Source: an uncultured Cryomorphaceae bacterium (GTDB lineage: Bacteria; Bacteroidota; Bacteroidia; Flavobacteriales; Schleiferiaceae). Taken from it: a stretch of 32,915 bases of DNA. Both the position numbers and the translations under genes were made by a program. The DNA lies in contig CACMMX010000018.1 in assembly GCA_902614915.1 (NCBI GenBank), forward strand, positions 1-32,915, in the 5' to 3' direction. Under the pieces are notes generated by a model, which worked only from the letters and a program-made list of their open reading frames with translations, did no database searches and was not told where the DNA came from. Of this stretch, positions 1 through 8,684 are shown piece after piece (within the stretch, counting starts at the first letter, position 1; each line of letters opens with the position of its first letter).

Positions 1-596
1 ACGTCGCCATGAGGGGAGCATCAGGGATGATTTTCTCTAAGATGAACGGCGAGCAGTTCGCAAAATGCCTTCAAAGAGAAGGTTATGATTTAATCATCAT
101 GCAGTTCGGTGGTAATGGTGTTCCGTACCTAAAAGATGATGCGCATGCTGGGCGATTCGCTCGTGCCTTAGGCCGCCAAGTGGGTCATATTCAGGGTTTG
201 TATCCAAAGGCAGCAGTGCTGTTTATTGGACCGTCTGACATGGCCAGAAAGGAGGGATTAGAAATGAAGACGTATCCGCTGATTGCCTCGTTAAAAGATC
301 AGATTAGGGCTGAAGTCCTCCGCAGGGGAGCGGGGTACTGGGACCTTTATGATGTGATGGGTGGCGAAGGGTCTATGGTGCAATGGGTAGAAAATAAGCC
401 CGCGTGGGCCGTAAAGGATTACATTCATTTTACACCAAAAGGTGCCTCCAAAGTGGGTTATGCTTTGGTAGCTGCACTTAAAGAATTAGAAATGGAATAC
501 CAAAGTATTTTAGCTGAAATAGATGCAGAAAAGCAGCGCATACAGGATAGTATCACTTCCTTTAAAATGACCCAGAGTACTGGAGTTGAGCTATGA
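1..596 (+). CDS. SGNH/GDSL-hydrolase-fold protein, 5' end cut by window edge
   Basis: The reading frame is open to the left edge, so the N-terminus is missing; the ATG at 9 is probably internal. The visible 195 residues show the C-terminal half of an SGNH esterase fold. There is a block III-like GGN (Asn about residue 36 counted from the ATG at 9), a 'GPSD' strand end, and a final D-x-x-H pair (DYIH, Asp137 and His140) that would supply the catalytic acid and base. The serine block would lie upstream of the window. A charged, probably helical tail follows (about residues 155-195). The stop overlaps the next start by four bases (ATGA at 593-596), so translation is likely coupled with the second SGNH protein and the MBOAT gene. 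By analogy with AlgX/AlgJ-type partners of AlgI it may move or remove acyl groups on an exported polysaccharide. The fold is fairly certain; the substrate is unknown. Confidence 0.8.
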   Translation, partial: VAMRGASGMIFSKMNGEQFAKCLQREGYDLIIMQFGGNGVPYLKDDAHAGRFARALGRQVGHIQGLYPKAAVLFIGPSDMARKEGLEMKTYPLIASLKDQIRAEVLRRGAGYWDLYDVMGGEGSMVQWVENKPAWAVKDYIHFTPKGASKVGYALVAALKELEMEYQSILAEIDAEKQRIQDSITSFKMTQSTGVEL

Positions 597-1828
597 TGGG
601 ATTATTGGTCATAGCCTTTCTTTTCGGTACTGCCTCTGTGCACGGTCAAGACCATATGGAAGCCCTGGCTTTGAAATACCCTTTCTTAGATACAGCTAAA
701 AACCACTTAGCCTATTATGGGAGTGAACAGGCACTTGAAGGGTTCTTCAAAAAACTAGACCATGTAATTTTTGAGCACAAAGGCAAAGTCAATGTGGTTC
801 ATATTGGAGGTTCTCACGTTCAAGGCGGTACCTTCAGCCACACCTTGCGAAGGCACTTCGGACAATTGGCACCCGCACTAAATTTAGAAAGAGGTTTCTT
901 CTTTCCACACCGATTGGCAAACACCAATATGCCGAACAACATCTATATCAAGAAATCCGGAAAATGGGAGGGATGCAGAAACAGCATTCCTAAAAATAAT
1001 TGTCCTTGGGGTTTTTCAGGTATAGATGCCATTACTTATGATAAGGATGCTGGTTTTATCCTTCAAAGCTTCATGGAGAATGAAAAACCCTATCGATTCA
1101 ATGAATTAAGAATCTTTGAGCACATGCCTTCCAACACCATGCAGCCGATCAGCCAACCTCCTCCAGACAGTATCATGCTAGATACGGTAGCCGGCGTTCG
1201 CCGGTGGTTCTTCAATGAAATGATTGATAGTATTACCATCCAATTTGATAGCGTTAAGGGAGGCGCCCAATATATTTTACAAGGTTTGCAAATGGTACGC
1301 CCAGAAAGCGGATTGGTATACCACGCGCTGGGCGTAAACGGTGCAGCCACTAAGTCCTTTTTGCGTAGCGAAAATTTTATAGCACAGGGAAAGTACGTGG
1401 CGCCTGACTTGGTCATCTTTGGTTTGGGGATTAACGACGCCTACAAGCCAGACAATGCGTGGTTTCCAAAAGAATATGGTGCACGCTACGATACGCTAGT
1501 GGACTGGTTCCGTGTGATTAATCCAGATTGTGAATTCATCTTCATGACCAATAATGACAGCTATTACAACCGCCACACCCCTAATGAACACGCGTTGGAT
1601 GTGGTAGATCAAATGCAACAGCTCAGTAAGCGCCACAACGCTGCAGTCTGGGACTTGTTTGGGGTAATGGGCGGGTTGAATTCAATCTCTATTTGGGAAG
1701 AACACCGTTTAGCCAAGGCGGATAAGATTCATTTCACAGGTAAAGGTTATCGGCTAAATTCTGATTTACTATTCTGGGCCATTTGGGAGGAATACGAGAA
1801 ACACTTAAAAATGTTGCAGGGCTCATGA
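593..1828 (+). CDS. Secreted SGNH/GDSL-family hydrolase or acyltransferase
   Basis: 411 residues. The N-terminus is hydrophobic and ends in VHGQ near residue 19, like a signal peptide, so the protein should act in the periplasm. SGNH blocks are visible: a serine block IGGSH (Ser74, so GGSH in place of the classical GDS), GLGIN (block III Asn, about residue 280) and a final D-x-x-H (DKIH, Asp377/His380). The catalytic set therefore looks complete although the first motif is divergent. It overlaps the upstream SGNH gene by ATGA, and its own stop overlaps the MBOAT start in the same way at 1825. Two SGNH proteins beside one MBOAT protein fit a cell-envelope O-acylation cassette. The family is clear from the sequence; the acyl-transfer role and the glycan are inferred from context. 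Confidence 0.82.
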   Translation: MMGLLVIAFLFGTASVHGQDHMEALALKYPFLDTAKNHLAYYGSEQALEGFFKKLDHVIFEHKGKVNVVHIGGSHVQGGTFSHTLRRHFGQLAPALNLERGFFFPHRLANTNMPNNIYIKKSGKWEGCRNSIPKNNCPWGFSGIDAITYDKDAGFILQSFMENEKPYRFNELRIFEHMPSNTMQPISQPPPDSIMLDTVAGVRRWFFNEMIDSITIQFDSVKGGAQYILQGLQMVRPESGLVYHALGVNGAATKSFLRSENFIAQGKYVAPDLVIFGLGINDAYKPDNAWFPKEYGARYDTLVDWFRVINPDCEFIFMTNNDSYYNRHTPNEHALDVVDQMQQLSKRHNAAVWDLFGVMGGLNSISIWEEHRLAKADKIHFTGKGYRLNSDLLFWAIWEEYEKHLKMLQGS

Positions 1829-3486
1829 ATTCTGGGCTACTACAAGGTTGGTTGACCTACCAAGAAAATAGTCCGCTACTTTTTACCCAAAAGTACTTCT
1901 GGATCTTCTTTGGGTTAGTGTTAGGCATCTATTCAATGATGTATAAGCATACGGCGAGAAGAAACATTTTCTTATTCCTGGTGAGCTTATTCTTTTACTA
2001 TAAAACGAGCGGTTTCTACTTCTTCATCCTCCTGTTCTCCACAGTGGTAGATTTTTTCATTGGCCGTGCAATATATGAGAACAAGGTCAATTGGCAACGT
2101 CAATCCCTAGTTGCCTTATCTGTTGTTTTAAACTTGTTGGTCTTGGGCTACTTCAAGTACGCCTACTTTGTGGCCGATTTTATTTACGACCTCACCGGTA
2201 TTGAAATTACCGTACAAAATACATTTGCCCTTTGGACCAATAAAGCATTGGGCACCAATTTTATCTTTGAGAAGATTTTACTCCCCGTTGGCATCAGCTT
2301 TTTTACCTTCCAGACGATTAGTTACAGCGTAGATATTTACCGAGGTCATGTAAAGCCAGTTAAAAACATTCTAGATTTTGGCTTTTACGTGAGTTTTTTT
2401 CCCCAACTAGTGGCAGGTCCTATTGTTCGAGCTTCTGAATTTATACCGCAATTATACGCTCCCTATAACCTCACCAAACAGCAGGCCGGTTTGGGTATAT
2501 TTTGGATTTTAAACGGTTTGCTTAAGAAACTCTTCTTGGCAGACTACTTGGCCGTTCAATTCATTGATCGCGTTTTTGACAATCCACAGCTCTACAGCGG
2601 TTTTGAAACCATGAGCGCACTATTTGGCTATTCCATGCAGGTTTACGCGGATTTCTCTGGTTATACAGACGTGGCCATAGGCATTGCCGTGCTCCTTGGA
2701 TTTACGCTACCAAAAAACTTTAACAGCCCATACAAAGCTTCCTCTGTGGCCGATTTTTGGCGCCGCTGGCACCTATCCCTATCTACCTGGCTCAGGGATT
2801 ACCTCTACATTCCCTTAGGAGGGAATAGAGAGGGCTCTACTGCGTCTTACCTCATTGTATTTATCTTTTTTGTTTTTATTTCCCTAAGTGTTGGTAGTGC
2901 CATGCTGACTTTAGTGCTTGCAGTAGCCTTTGGCAGCGGTTTCTTAGCTATGCGCTACAGCAGTGTTGCCGCACGCTGGGTAAACACGAATATTAACCTC
3001 ATGTTGACTATGGTGCTTGGCGGTCTGTGGCATGGCTCTTCGTGGAACTTTGTTACTTGGGGTGCCCTGAACGGAGTGGGGCTAGTGATTTATAAAAACT
3101 GGAAGAAAATCAGCCCTTGGGCGGACCGTAATAAATGGTACAATAGAGCCATAGGTCTGATATTGACCTTGGTCTTCATCACCTTTACGCGCGCTTGGTT
3201 CCGCGCGCCAACTTGGGACGGGGCTATTGGGATTTTGAGAAAGATTCCAACAGATTTCGGATGGTCTACCGCTGCAGAGGTTATAGCTTCCAATTGGAAG
3301 TTCTACATTGTTTTAGTGTCGGGTTATTTAATGCATTGGATTCCTTCCAAATACAAATGGCAAATGCGTAAGTCGGTCAGCAATAGCTCGCCCTATGTTC
3401 TTTTTCTAATGGCCTTAGCCTCTTCGCTGGTCATCTATCAAATTCTTAGTGCTGAGGTACAGCCATTTATTTACTTTGCTTTTTAG
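1825..3486 (+). CDS. MBOAT-family O-acyltransferase (AlgI/DltB-like)
   Basis: About 553 residues from the ATG at 1825. An in-frame ATG at 1783 exists, but 1825 gives the same ATGA overlap used between the two upstream genes and is preferred. It is a polytopic membrane protein with many hydrophobic segments. The MBOAT core is well preserved: [10 protein letters not shown], then YADFSGYTD, then [21 protein letters not shown] (His316), and the catalytic LWHG motif (His403). Family members move acyl groups, usually acetyl, across the inner membrane to exported polysaccharides or teichoic acids, usually with an SGNH-fold partner. The two SGNH genes immediately upstream fit that pairing. Length and motifs match AlgI-like members. 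The acceptor glycan cannot be read from the window because no polymer synthesis genes are visible here. Confidence 0.93.
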   Translation: [553 protein letters not shown]

Positions 3487-3523
3487 GACTTGCTTACTAT
3501 ATTGAGGAGTGAGAGTATCAGCA

Positions 3524-4606
3524 ATGATTAAGAAGATTTTCCTAGTTACACTTCCATTAATTATAATTATCGTTATGCTTTTTGTCGTCCTTTTTAATTC
3601 ACCCGAGGATAAAAGTATTGGTCCCGTGTTAGTCCCGCTCTACGAACATCCTCAACAAATCAGTTTTAGGGGTTTACACGCAACGGATGATTCCGTAGTT
3701 GTAGTAGGAGGAAGCGACGGGGTTTTTGGCTTCTCTACAAATGCAGGAGAACAATGGGTATTCCAGACTTTGCCACAAGCCTCTGAATGCCAATTCCGTT
3801 CTGTCTGGGCACATAATGACAGTTCTTTTATTGCGGTAAGTACCGGCACACCCAGTTGCATTTTCTTTACAGCCGATAGCGGCAGAAATTGGTCAAGAGT
3901 TTTTGAAGACACGGTAAAATCTACCTTCTTTGATGGTATTCAATTTATCAATGACACACTCGGGTATATTTATGGAGATCCCGTGGATGGTTATTTCAAG
4001 TTATTGCGTACCACGGACGGCGGAAAGTCTTGGAATGAAGTCCAAGGGCCGGAGGCTATAGATGGAGAAGTAAGTTTTGCCGCAAGTGGCTCAGCCATTG
4101 CACTAGGAAATAATATTTTATCTATTGTTACCGGAGGAACAGTATCAAGGCTTCACGTGACTATGGATTGGCTTCAAGGGGACGGGTGGGTTGCATCGCC
4201 TATTGAAATGTTGCAGGGTTTACCTTCTCAGGGAGCCTTTGCTCATTACTGGTCAACTGATAAGCTATTCATTGTTGGTGGAGATTACATTAGAGACCAA
4301 GATATTCTTAACACATCTATTGTCATGGATTTGTCTACAGGAAAGGTTGATGAATCTACTATCAAGAAGTTGCAACAATTACCTTATACTTCTGACGTCA
4401 GTGGAGACGGCCAATTCATTTATTTTACAGGAACTCAAGGTATGTTTTTTCTAGATTCTGCCTTAAAGTCCATGGATACAACGGCTATGCACTCTTTGGT
4501 CTTTAGCGGGAAATATGTATTTTCCTCTGGTCCTAAAGGTAGAATAGGAAGGATATTTAATGGAACTCAAAAGGAACTACGTAAACTTAAAGCAAAGTTA
4601 GATTAA
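3524..4606 (+). CDS. Membrane-anchored BNR/Asp-box beta-propeller protein
   Basis: About 360 residues from the ATG at 3524 (MIKKIF); a GTG at 3509 is in frame and possible. A GAGGAG stretch at 3504-3509 lies about 14 bases before the ATG. One strongly hydrophobic segment near the N-terminus (about residues 5-25) is a signal anchor or signal peptide. The rest is beta-rich with Asp-box repeats: STNAGEQW, TADSGRNW and TTDGGKSW at roughly residues 70, 117 and 163. This pattern is typical of BNR/Ycf48-like seven-bladed propellers. No catalytic sialidase residues could be recognised, so binding or scaffolding is more likely than hydrolysis. Its stop overlaps the SulP start by one base (TAATG), so the two are probably co-translated. 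The specific function is unknown. Confidence 0.75.
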   Translation: MIKKIFLVTLPLIIIIVMLFVVLFNSPEDKSIGPVLVPLYEHPQQISFRGLHATDDSVVVVGGSDGVFGFSTNAGEQWVFQTLPQASECQFRSVWAHNDSSFIAVSTGTPSCIFFTADSGRNWSRVFEDTVKSTFFDGIQFINDTLGYIYGDPVDGYFKLLRTTDGGKSWNEVQGPEAIDGEVSFAASGSAIALGNNILSIVTGGTVSRLHVTMDWLQGDGWVASPIEMLQGLPSQGAFAHYWSTDKLFIVGGDYIRDQDILNTSIVMDLSTGKVDESTIKKLQQLPYTSDVSGDGQFIYFTGTQGMFFLDSALKSMDTTAMHSLVFSGKYVFSSGPKGRIGRIFNGTQKELRKLKAKLD

Positions 4607-6837
4607 TGGAAGTAACACCGAGTATAGGTTTAAAAGGATTAACTCAGAATTGGAAAAGCGATTTAATTGCAGCAGTAAGTGTTGCATTGATTGCGCTACC
4701 CTTATCTCTTGGAATAGCACTGGCCGCCGGAGCACCTGCTATGTCAGGAATATTTTCTGCGGTAGTTGGTGGAGTAGTAACTACTCTTTATCGCGGTGGA
4801 CATGTTTCTGTCAATGGACCCGCCAAAGGTGTCATTGGTGTTATACTTCTGGGTTTAGTTTTGTTGGACGATGGAACGGGGCAAGCCTTTAATTATGTTT
4901 TAGCTGCCGTTGTAGTTTCGGGAGCGCTTCAAACCTTTTTAGGTCTCTTCAAATTGGGGCAAATAGCGGATATTTTTCATACCTCTGTTATTCAAGGCTT
5001 ATTGGCGGCTATAGGAATTATAATATTCGCAAAACAAATCCACGTGGCGCTTGGCACGCATTCAGAAAGTTCAAGTATTGTCCAGAACCTTGTGGATGCG
5101 GTGCTAATGCTTCCTCAGGCCAATCCTTTTGTGGTAATAATTTCACTAGTAGGTTTATTGATGCTTTTGTTTAATTCTAAAATCACCAATAGATTCTTTC
5201 ACTTTCTTCCGGTACCAATGTGGGTTATAGCCCTTTCTCTCCCCTTTGTGTACACCTTTAATTTTTTTCAAGAGCACACAATATCGTTTATGGGTAAGGC
5301 TTATTTAGTGGGCCCTGAATTACTTCTTGACATTCCGAATACCATCACCGAATCAATTATGCACCCAAATTTTGGTAAAGTTGCTACACTAGAATTTTGG
5401 TCTATTGTTTTTTCAATACTCATTATAACGAGTATTGAGCATCTAGCCATTGCCAAAGCAGTTGATAAAATTGATCCGTACAAGAGAAAGACAAATTTAA
5501 ATAAAGACTTAACGGGAATTGGACTAAGTACTATGACCGCCGGACTTATCGGTGGCTTGCCGATAATTTCTGTAATCATCCGAAGCACGGTAAACATACA
5601 CAACGGTGCTAAAACCCGATGGTCTAACATGTACCAAGGCCTGCTGCTTCTGCTGTTCATTGTGGTGTTGAGTCCAATTATGAGGCAAGTACCTTTATGT
5701 GCCTTTGCTATCCTTTTGGTACACACTGGATTCAAATTAGCATCTCCCGCTGTATTTAAGCAGGTGTATAATCAGGGAATAGAACAGTTGGTATTCTTTA
5801 TAATTACTATGGTTCTTACCCTGTACACCAATTTACTCATAGGTTTATTAGGTGGTTCAATCCTTGTTTTACTAACCCATATTTTATTAGCAAGACTACC
5901 TATTAGCCAATTTTTCAAAATGATTTATGGTGCCCGTACCCGTCTTATAAGCCTACCGGATGGTAATTTGAGTTTAAAAATTCGGGGAATAGGAAATTTT
6001 TTGGGTATCATAAAAATTGACAAGCTGGTAAGTCAGATTCCAAAAGGTGCCAACGTAAACGTGGACTTGTCAGAAACTCGGCTTGTAGATATGGCTTACA
6101 TGGACTATCTCGTTGAATTCATTAATAAGCAAAGAGAAAGCGGTGGAAAGGCAAATATTTCTGGTTTGGATGCACACATATCTTCATCACCCTACAACAG
6201 AGCCTTAAAATTCACAGTGACAGATGCTTCCATTCGCTTGACCCACAGACAGAAACTTTTAAGGAATTTAGCTACTGAAAGAGATTATAAGTATTCGAGC
6301 GAGGTAAATTGGCAGACTTCATACCTCAAGCAATTTCACTTTTTTGAAATCAGACCGATTGAGCGTAAGTATAATTGTCTTAACGGATTATTTGAAGAAT
6401 TGAATGTTTCGTGGGAAATAGCGGATGTTATGTTTAATGAGGGTCAAACCTTTACTGCGGAAACATTCAACACCACCTTAATGGTGTTGAAACTGAATAG
6501 AAAGCTCCCGGTTTTTACCATGGAAAAAGAAAAAGCTTACGAGCGTTTGTTTGATCGTGTGATTGCATTAACAGGATATAAAGATATAGAATTTGAGATG
6601 TACCCTAATTTTTCTAAAAAATTCTTAGTAATGGGAAATCATGTAGACGAGGTTCGTTCTCTATTTACAGATGAAGTCATTAGTTTTTTTGAGGAACATC
6701 AGATTTCTCATATTGAAAGTAATGGCGAGGCGCTTTTGATTTTCAACAAGTTAAAATTAGCTCGAGCAGACGAAACAATAGAATTTATAAAATACGGTGA
6801 GCAGTTAGCATCATTATTGCGGTCAAAAAACTCCTAG
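4606..6837 (+). CDS. SulP-family inorganic anion transporter with STAS and an extra C-terminal domain
   Basis: 743 residues. The first 430 or so form the SulP/SLC26 membrane domain with many hydrophobic helices. Glycine- and proline-rich stretches such as NGPAKG and LIGGLPIISVIIRS (the latter near residue 315) are typical of the family. A STAS domain follows (about 445-535), with the DLSETRLVDM strand and helix that carries the usual regulatory serine region. About 180 further residues (565-743) are not part of a normal SulP-STAS protein. They carry EIADVMFNEG, PNFSKKFLV and ESNGEALLIF segments that resemble DUF3137-like soluble domains of other bacterial membrane proteins. No carbonic anhydrase domain is fused. 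Likely substrates are sulfate or bicarbonate, but the sequence alone does not decide. Its start overlaps the propeller gene stop by one base. Confidence 0.9.
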   Translation: MEVTPSIGLKGLTQNWKSDLIAAVSVALIALPLSLGIALAAGAPAMSGIFSAVVGGVVTTLYRGGHVSVNGPAKGVIGVILLGLVLLDDGTGQAFNYVLAAVVVSGALQTFLGLFKLGQIADIFHTSVIQGLLAAIGIIIFAKQIHVALGTHSESSSIVQNLVDAVLMLPQANPFVVIISLVGLLMLLFNSKITNRFFHFLPVPMWVIALSLPFVYTFNFFQEHTISFMGKAYLVGPELLLDIPNTITESIMHPNFGKVATLEFWSIVFSILIITSIEHLAIAKAVDKIDPYKRKTNLNKDLTGIGLSTMTAGLIGGLPIISVIIRSTVNIHNGAKTRWSNMYQGLLLLLFIVVLSPIMRQVPLCAFAILLVHTGFKLASPAVFKQVYNQGIEQLVFFIITMVLTLYTNLLIGLLGGSILVLLTHILLARLPISQFFKMIYGARTRLISLPDGNLSLKIRGIGNFLGIIKIDKLVSQIPKGANVNVDLSETRLVDMAYMDYLVEFINKQRESGGKANISGLDAHISSSPYNRALKFTVTDASIRLTHRQKLLRNLATERDYKYSSEVNWQTSYLKQFHFFEIRPIERKYNCLNGLFEELNVSWEIADVMFNEGQTFTAETFNTTLMVLKLNRKLPVFTMEKEKAYERLFDRVIALTGYKDIEFEMYPNFSKKFLVMGNHVDEVRSLFTDEVISFFEEHQISHIESNGEALLIFNKLKLARADETIEFIKYGEQLASLLRSKNS

Positions 6838-6911
6838 TATAGTACTCTAATACGTATTTTTATACTGCGCTTATGAATATGAATCTCACAGTTATCTAAT
6901 AAATTGGGCGT

Positions 6912-7499
6912 ATGAGCATTTTAGGGTTGAAACTACCTACTGATCCAAGATGGGCGAATGTTGCTGAAAAAAACATTAAAGAGATACTTACGGACCATGC
7001 CTATTGTGAGCAAAAAGCTGCTTCCACGGCGATTAGTTTAATACTTGGGTATCCAGAAAAATCAGATTTAGTAGATAAAATGACCGCCCTTGCTAGGGAG
7101 GAAATGGGCCATTTTCAAATGGTACATAATAGGATTCTTCAACGCGGCTTGGTTTTGGGTAGAGAACGCAAAGATGCATATGTTAATCAGCTCAATCAAT
7201 TCTTTCCAAAAGGGGGAGATAGGGAGAATAGGCTTATCTATCGTCTTTTGATTTGTGCCTTGATTGAGGCTCGTTCTTGCGAGAGATTTCGGGTGCTTAG
7301 CGAAAACTTGAAAGACAAGGAATTGTGTGAATTTTACCATACGTTAATGATATCTGAAGCAAACCATTATACCATGTTCCTAAAATTGGCTCGCCAATAC
7401 GGAGTGCAAACAGAGGTGGATACTCTCTGGAATTCCCTTTTAGTGTATGAAGCCGAAGTGATTTCGACCTTGGGAAATGAGGGTCGAATTCACGGTTAA
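6912..7499 (+). CDS. miaE: tRNA-(ms2io6A37)-hydroxylase MiaE
   Basis: 195 residues, the usual size for MiaE. The family is a ferritin-like non-haem diiron monooxygenase that hydroxylates the isopentenyl group of ms2i6A at position 37 of tRNAs reading UNN codons, using O2. The diiron ligands are all visible: Glu33 (YCEQKAA), an E-x-x-H pair at Glu64/His67 (EEMGHF), Glu119 (IEARSCERF) and a second E-x-x-H at Glu149/His152 (SEANHY). The start at 6912 gives a MSILGLKLPTDPRW N-terminus typical of the family. Seventy-four bases separate it from the SulP gene and 25 bases from the gcvT start, so it is probably co-transcribed with gcvT. Presence of the gene implies growth with oxygen. Confidence 0.93.
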   Translation: MSILGLKLPTDPRWANVAEKNIKEILTDHAYCEQKAASTAISLILGYPEKSDLVDKMTALAREEMGHFQMVHNRILQRGLVLGRERKDAYVNQLNQFFPKGGDRENRLIYRLLICALIEARSCERFRVLSENLKDKELCEFYHTLMISEANHYTMFLKLARQYGVQTEVDTLWNSLLVYEAEVISTLGNEGRIHG

Positions 7500-7524
7500 T
7501 CTTGAATCTATTACAATCAAAATT

Positions 7525-8622
7525 ATGAGTACTGATTTAAAATCTATAGCACTTGAGCAAATTCATATTGCTTTGGGAGCTAAAATGGTACCCTTTGCAG
7601 GGTATAATATGCCAGTGCAATACAGTGGACTCCGTCAAGAGCATGCAGCAGTTCGTGGGCAGGCGGGAATATTTGATGTTAGCCACATGGGTGAGTTTTT
7701 TGTGGAAGGTCCAGATGCTATTCCATTTCTTCAAAAAGTAACTTCCAATGATGTCTTAAAACTTATACCCGGTAAGATTCAATACAGCTGCTTTCCAAAT
7801 GAACAGGGCGGTATTGTGGATGATTTACTCGTCTACTGCTTCTCTCAAGATCACTTTCTACTTGTGGTAAATGCTTCTAATATTGACAAGAATTGGAACC
7901 ATCTTATGAATTATACCGCTGGCTTTGAACTGGAGTTAAGTAATAAGAGCGACGAATATAGCTTGTTTGCAATTCAAGGCCCAAGGGCAACTGAGATTCT
8001 TCAATCCTTAACACAAGAACATCTTGATGAAATTAAATATTACTCTTTCATAAGTGGAAGTATTGCTGGTATAAAAGAGGTCATAATTTCCGCAACGGGT
8101 TATACAGGAGCGGGTGGTTTTGAATTATATGTTCCGAAAAAAGATGCCGCTAATCTTTGGGTTTCTATTATGGAGGCGGGAAAGCCTTGTGGTCTATTAC
8201 CTGCTGGACTTGGAGCTCGGGATACCTTACGTCTCGAAATGGGTATGTGTTTATACGGAAACGATATAGATGATACTACGAGCCCATTAGAGGCAGGTTT
8301 GGGATGGATTACGAAATTCTCTAAGGACTTCATTTCCTCGCAAATTCTAGCCAAACAGAAAGAAGATGGACTTAATAAGAAGCTAGTAGGTTTTGAAATG
8401 ATTGATAGAGGTATTCCACGTCACGGATATAAAATTGCGAAAAATGGACATGTGATAGGGCGGGTAACTTCAGGTACGGCAAGTCCATCCACAGGAAAAA
8501 ATATTGGAATGGGCTATGTGCCTATTGAATTATCAGTAGAAGGTATTGAGTTCGATGTGCTCATAAGGAATAAAAGCATTAAAGCAAGGGTAGTTAAAAT
8601 GCCATTTTATACGAAGAGTTAG
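7525..8622 (+). CDS. gcvT: Aminomethyltransferase, glycine cleavage system T protein
   Basis: 365 residues from the ATG at 7525 (MSTDLKS). An in-frame ATG at 7477 would overlap miaE and add 16 unlikely residues. GcvT transfers the methylene group from aminomethyl-lipoyl H protein to tetrahydrofolate, releasing ammonia. Family signatures are clear: VPFAGYNMPVQY, IFDVSHMGE, the GGIVDDLLVY folate-site strand (Asp99/Asp100), GYTGAGGFELY, and PAGLGARDTLRLE-GM-LYGNDID. The C-terminal barrel domain carries VTSGTASPS and the usual NIGMGYV. The P and H proteins are not in this window, so the gene is separated from the rest of the complex, which is common in this phylum. No glycine riboswitch-like element was recognised in the 25 bases upstream. 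Confidence 0.96.
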   Translation: MSTDLKSIALEQIHIALGAKMVPFAGYNMPVQYSGLRQEHAAVRGQAGIFDVSHMGEFFVEGPDAIPFLQKVTSNDVLKLIPGKIQYSCFPNEQGGIVDDLLVYCFSQDHFLLVVNASNIDKNWNHLMNYTAGFELELSNKSDEYSLFAIQGPRATEILQSLTQEHLDEIKYYSFISGSIAGIKEVIISATGYTGAGGFELYVPKKDAANLWVSIMEAGKPCGLLPAGLGARDTLRLEMGMCLYGNDIDDTTSPLEAGLGWITKFSKDFISSQILAKQKEDGLNKKLVGFEMIDRGIPRHGYKIAKNGHVIGRVTSGTASPSTGKNIGMGYVPIELSVEGIEFDVLIRNKSIKARVVKMPFYTKS

Positions 8623-8684
8623 CTATTAAGGATATTGGCAGAGCAGTATAACCTTTATTTTGTGTTCTATAACTGAAAGGAGAT

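Noticed and set aside
4191-4892. Plus-strand frames of 80-87 codons inside the propeller and SulP genes
   Set aside because: Out-of-frame shadows rich in Leu, Ser, Cys and Trp, inside well supported genes.
6838-6911. TATTTTTA and GTAT-TTTT-ATAC before miaE as a promoter or terminator
   Set aside because: One mismatch to the -7 box, no -33 partner, and a stem of only four A-T-rich pairs; too weak to call.
7477-7524. Longer gcvT start at 7477 overlapping miaE
   Set aside because: The added 16 residues do not look like a GcvT N-terminus, and the ATG at 7525 gives the normal family start.
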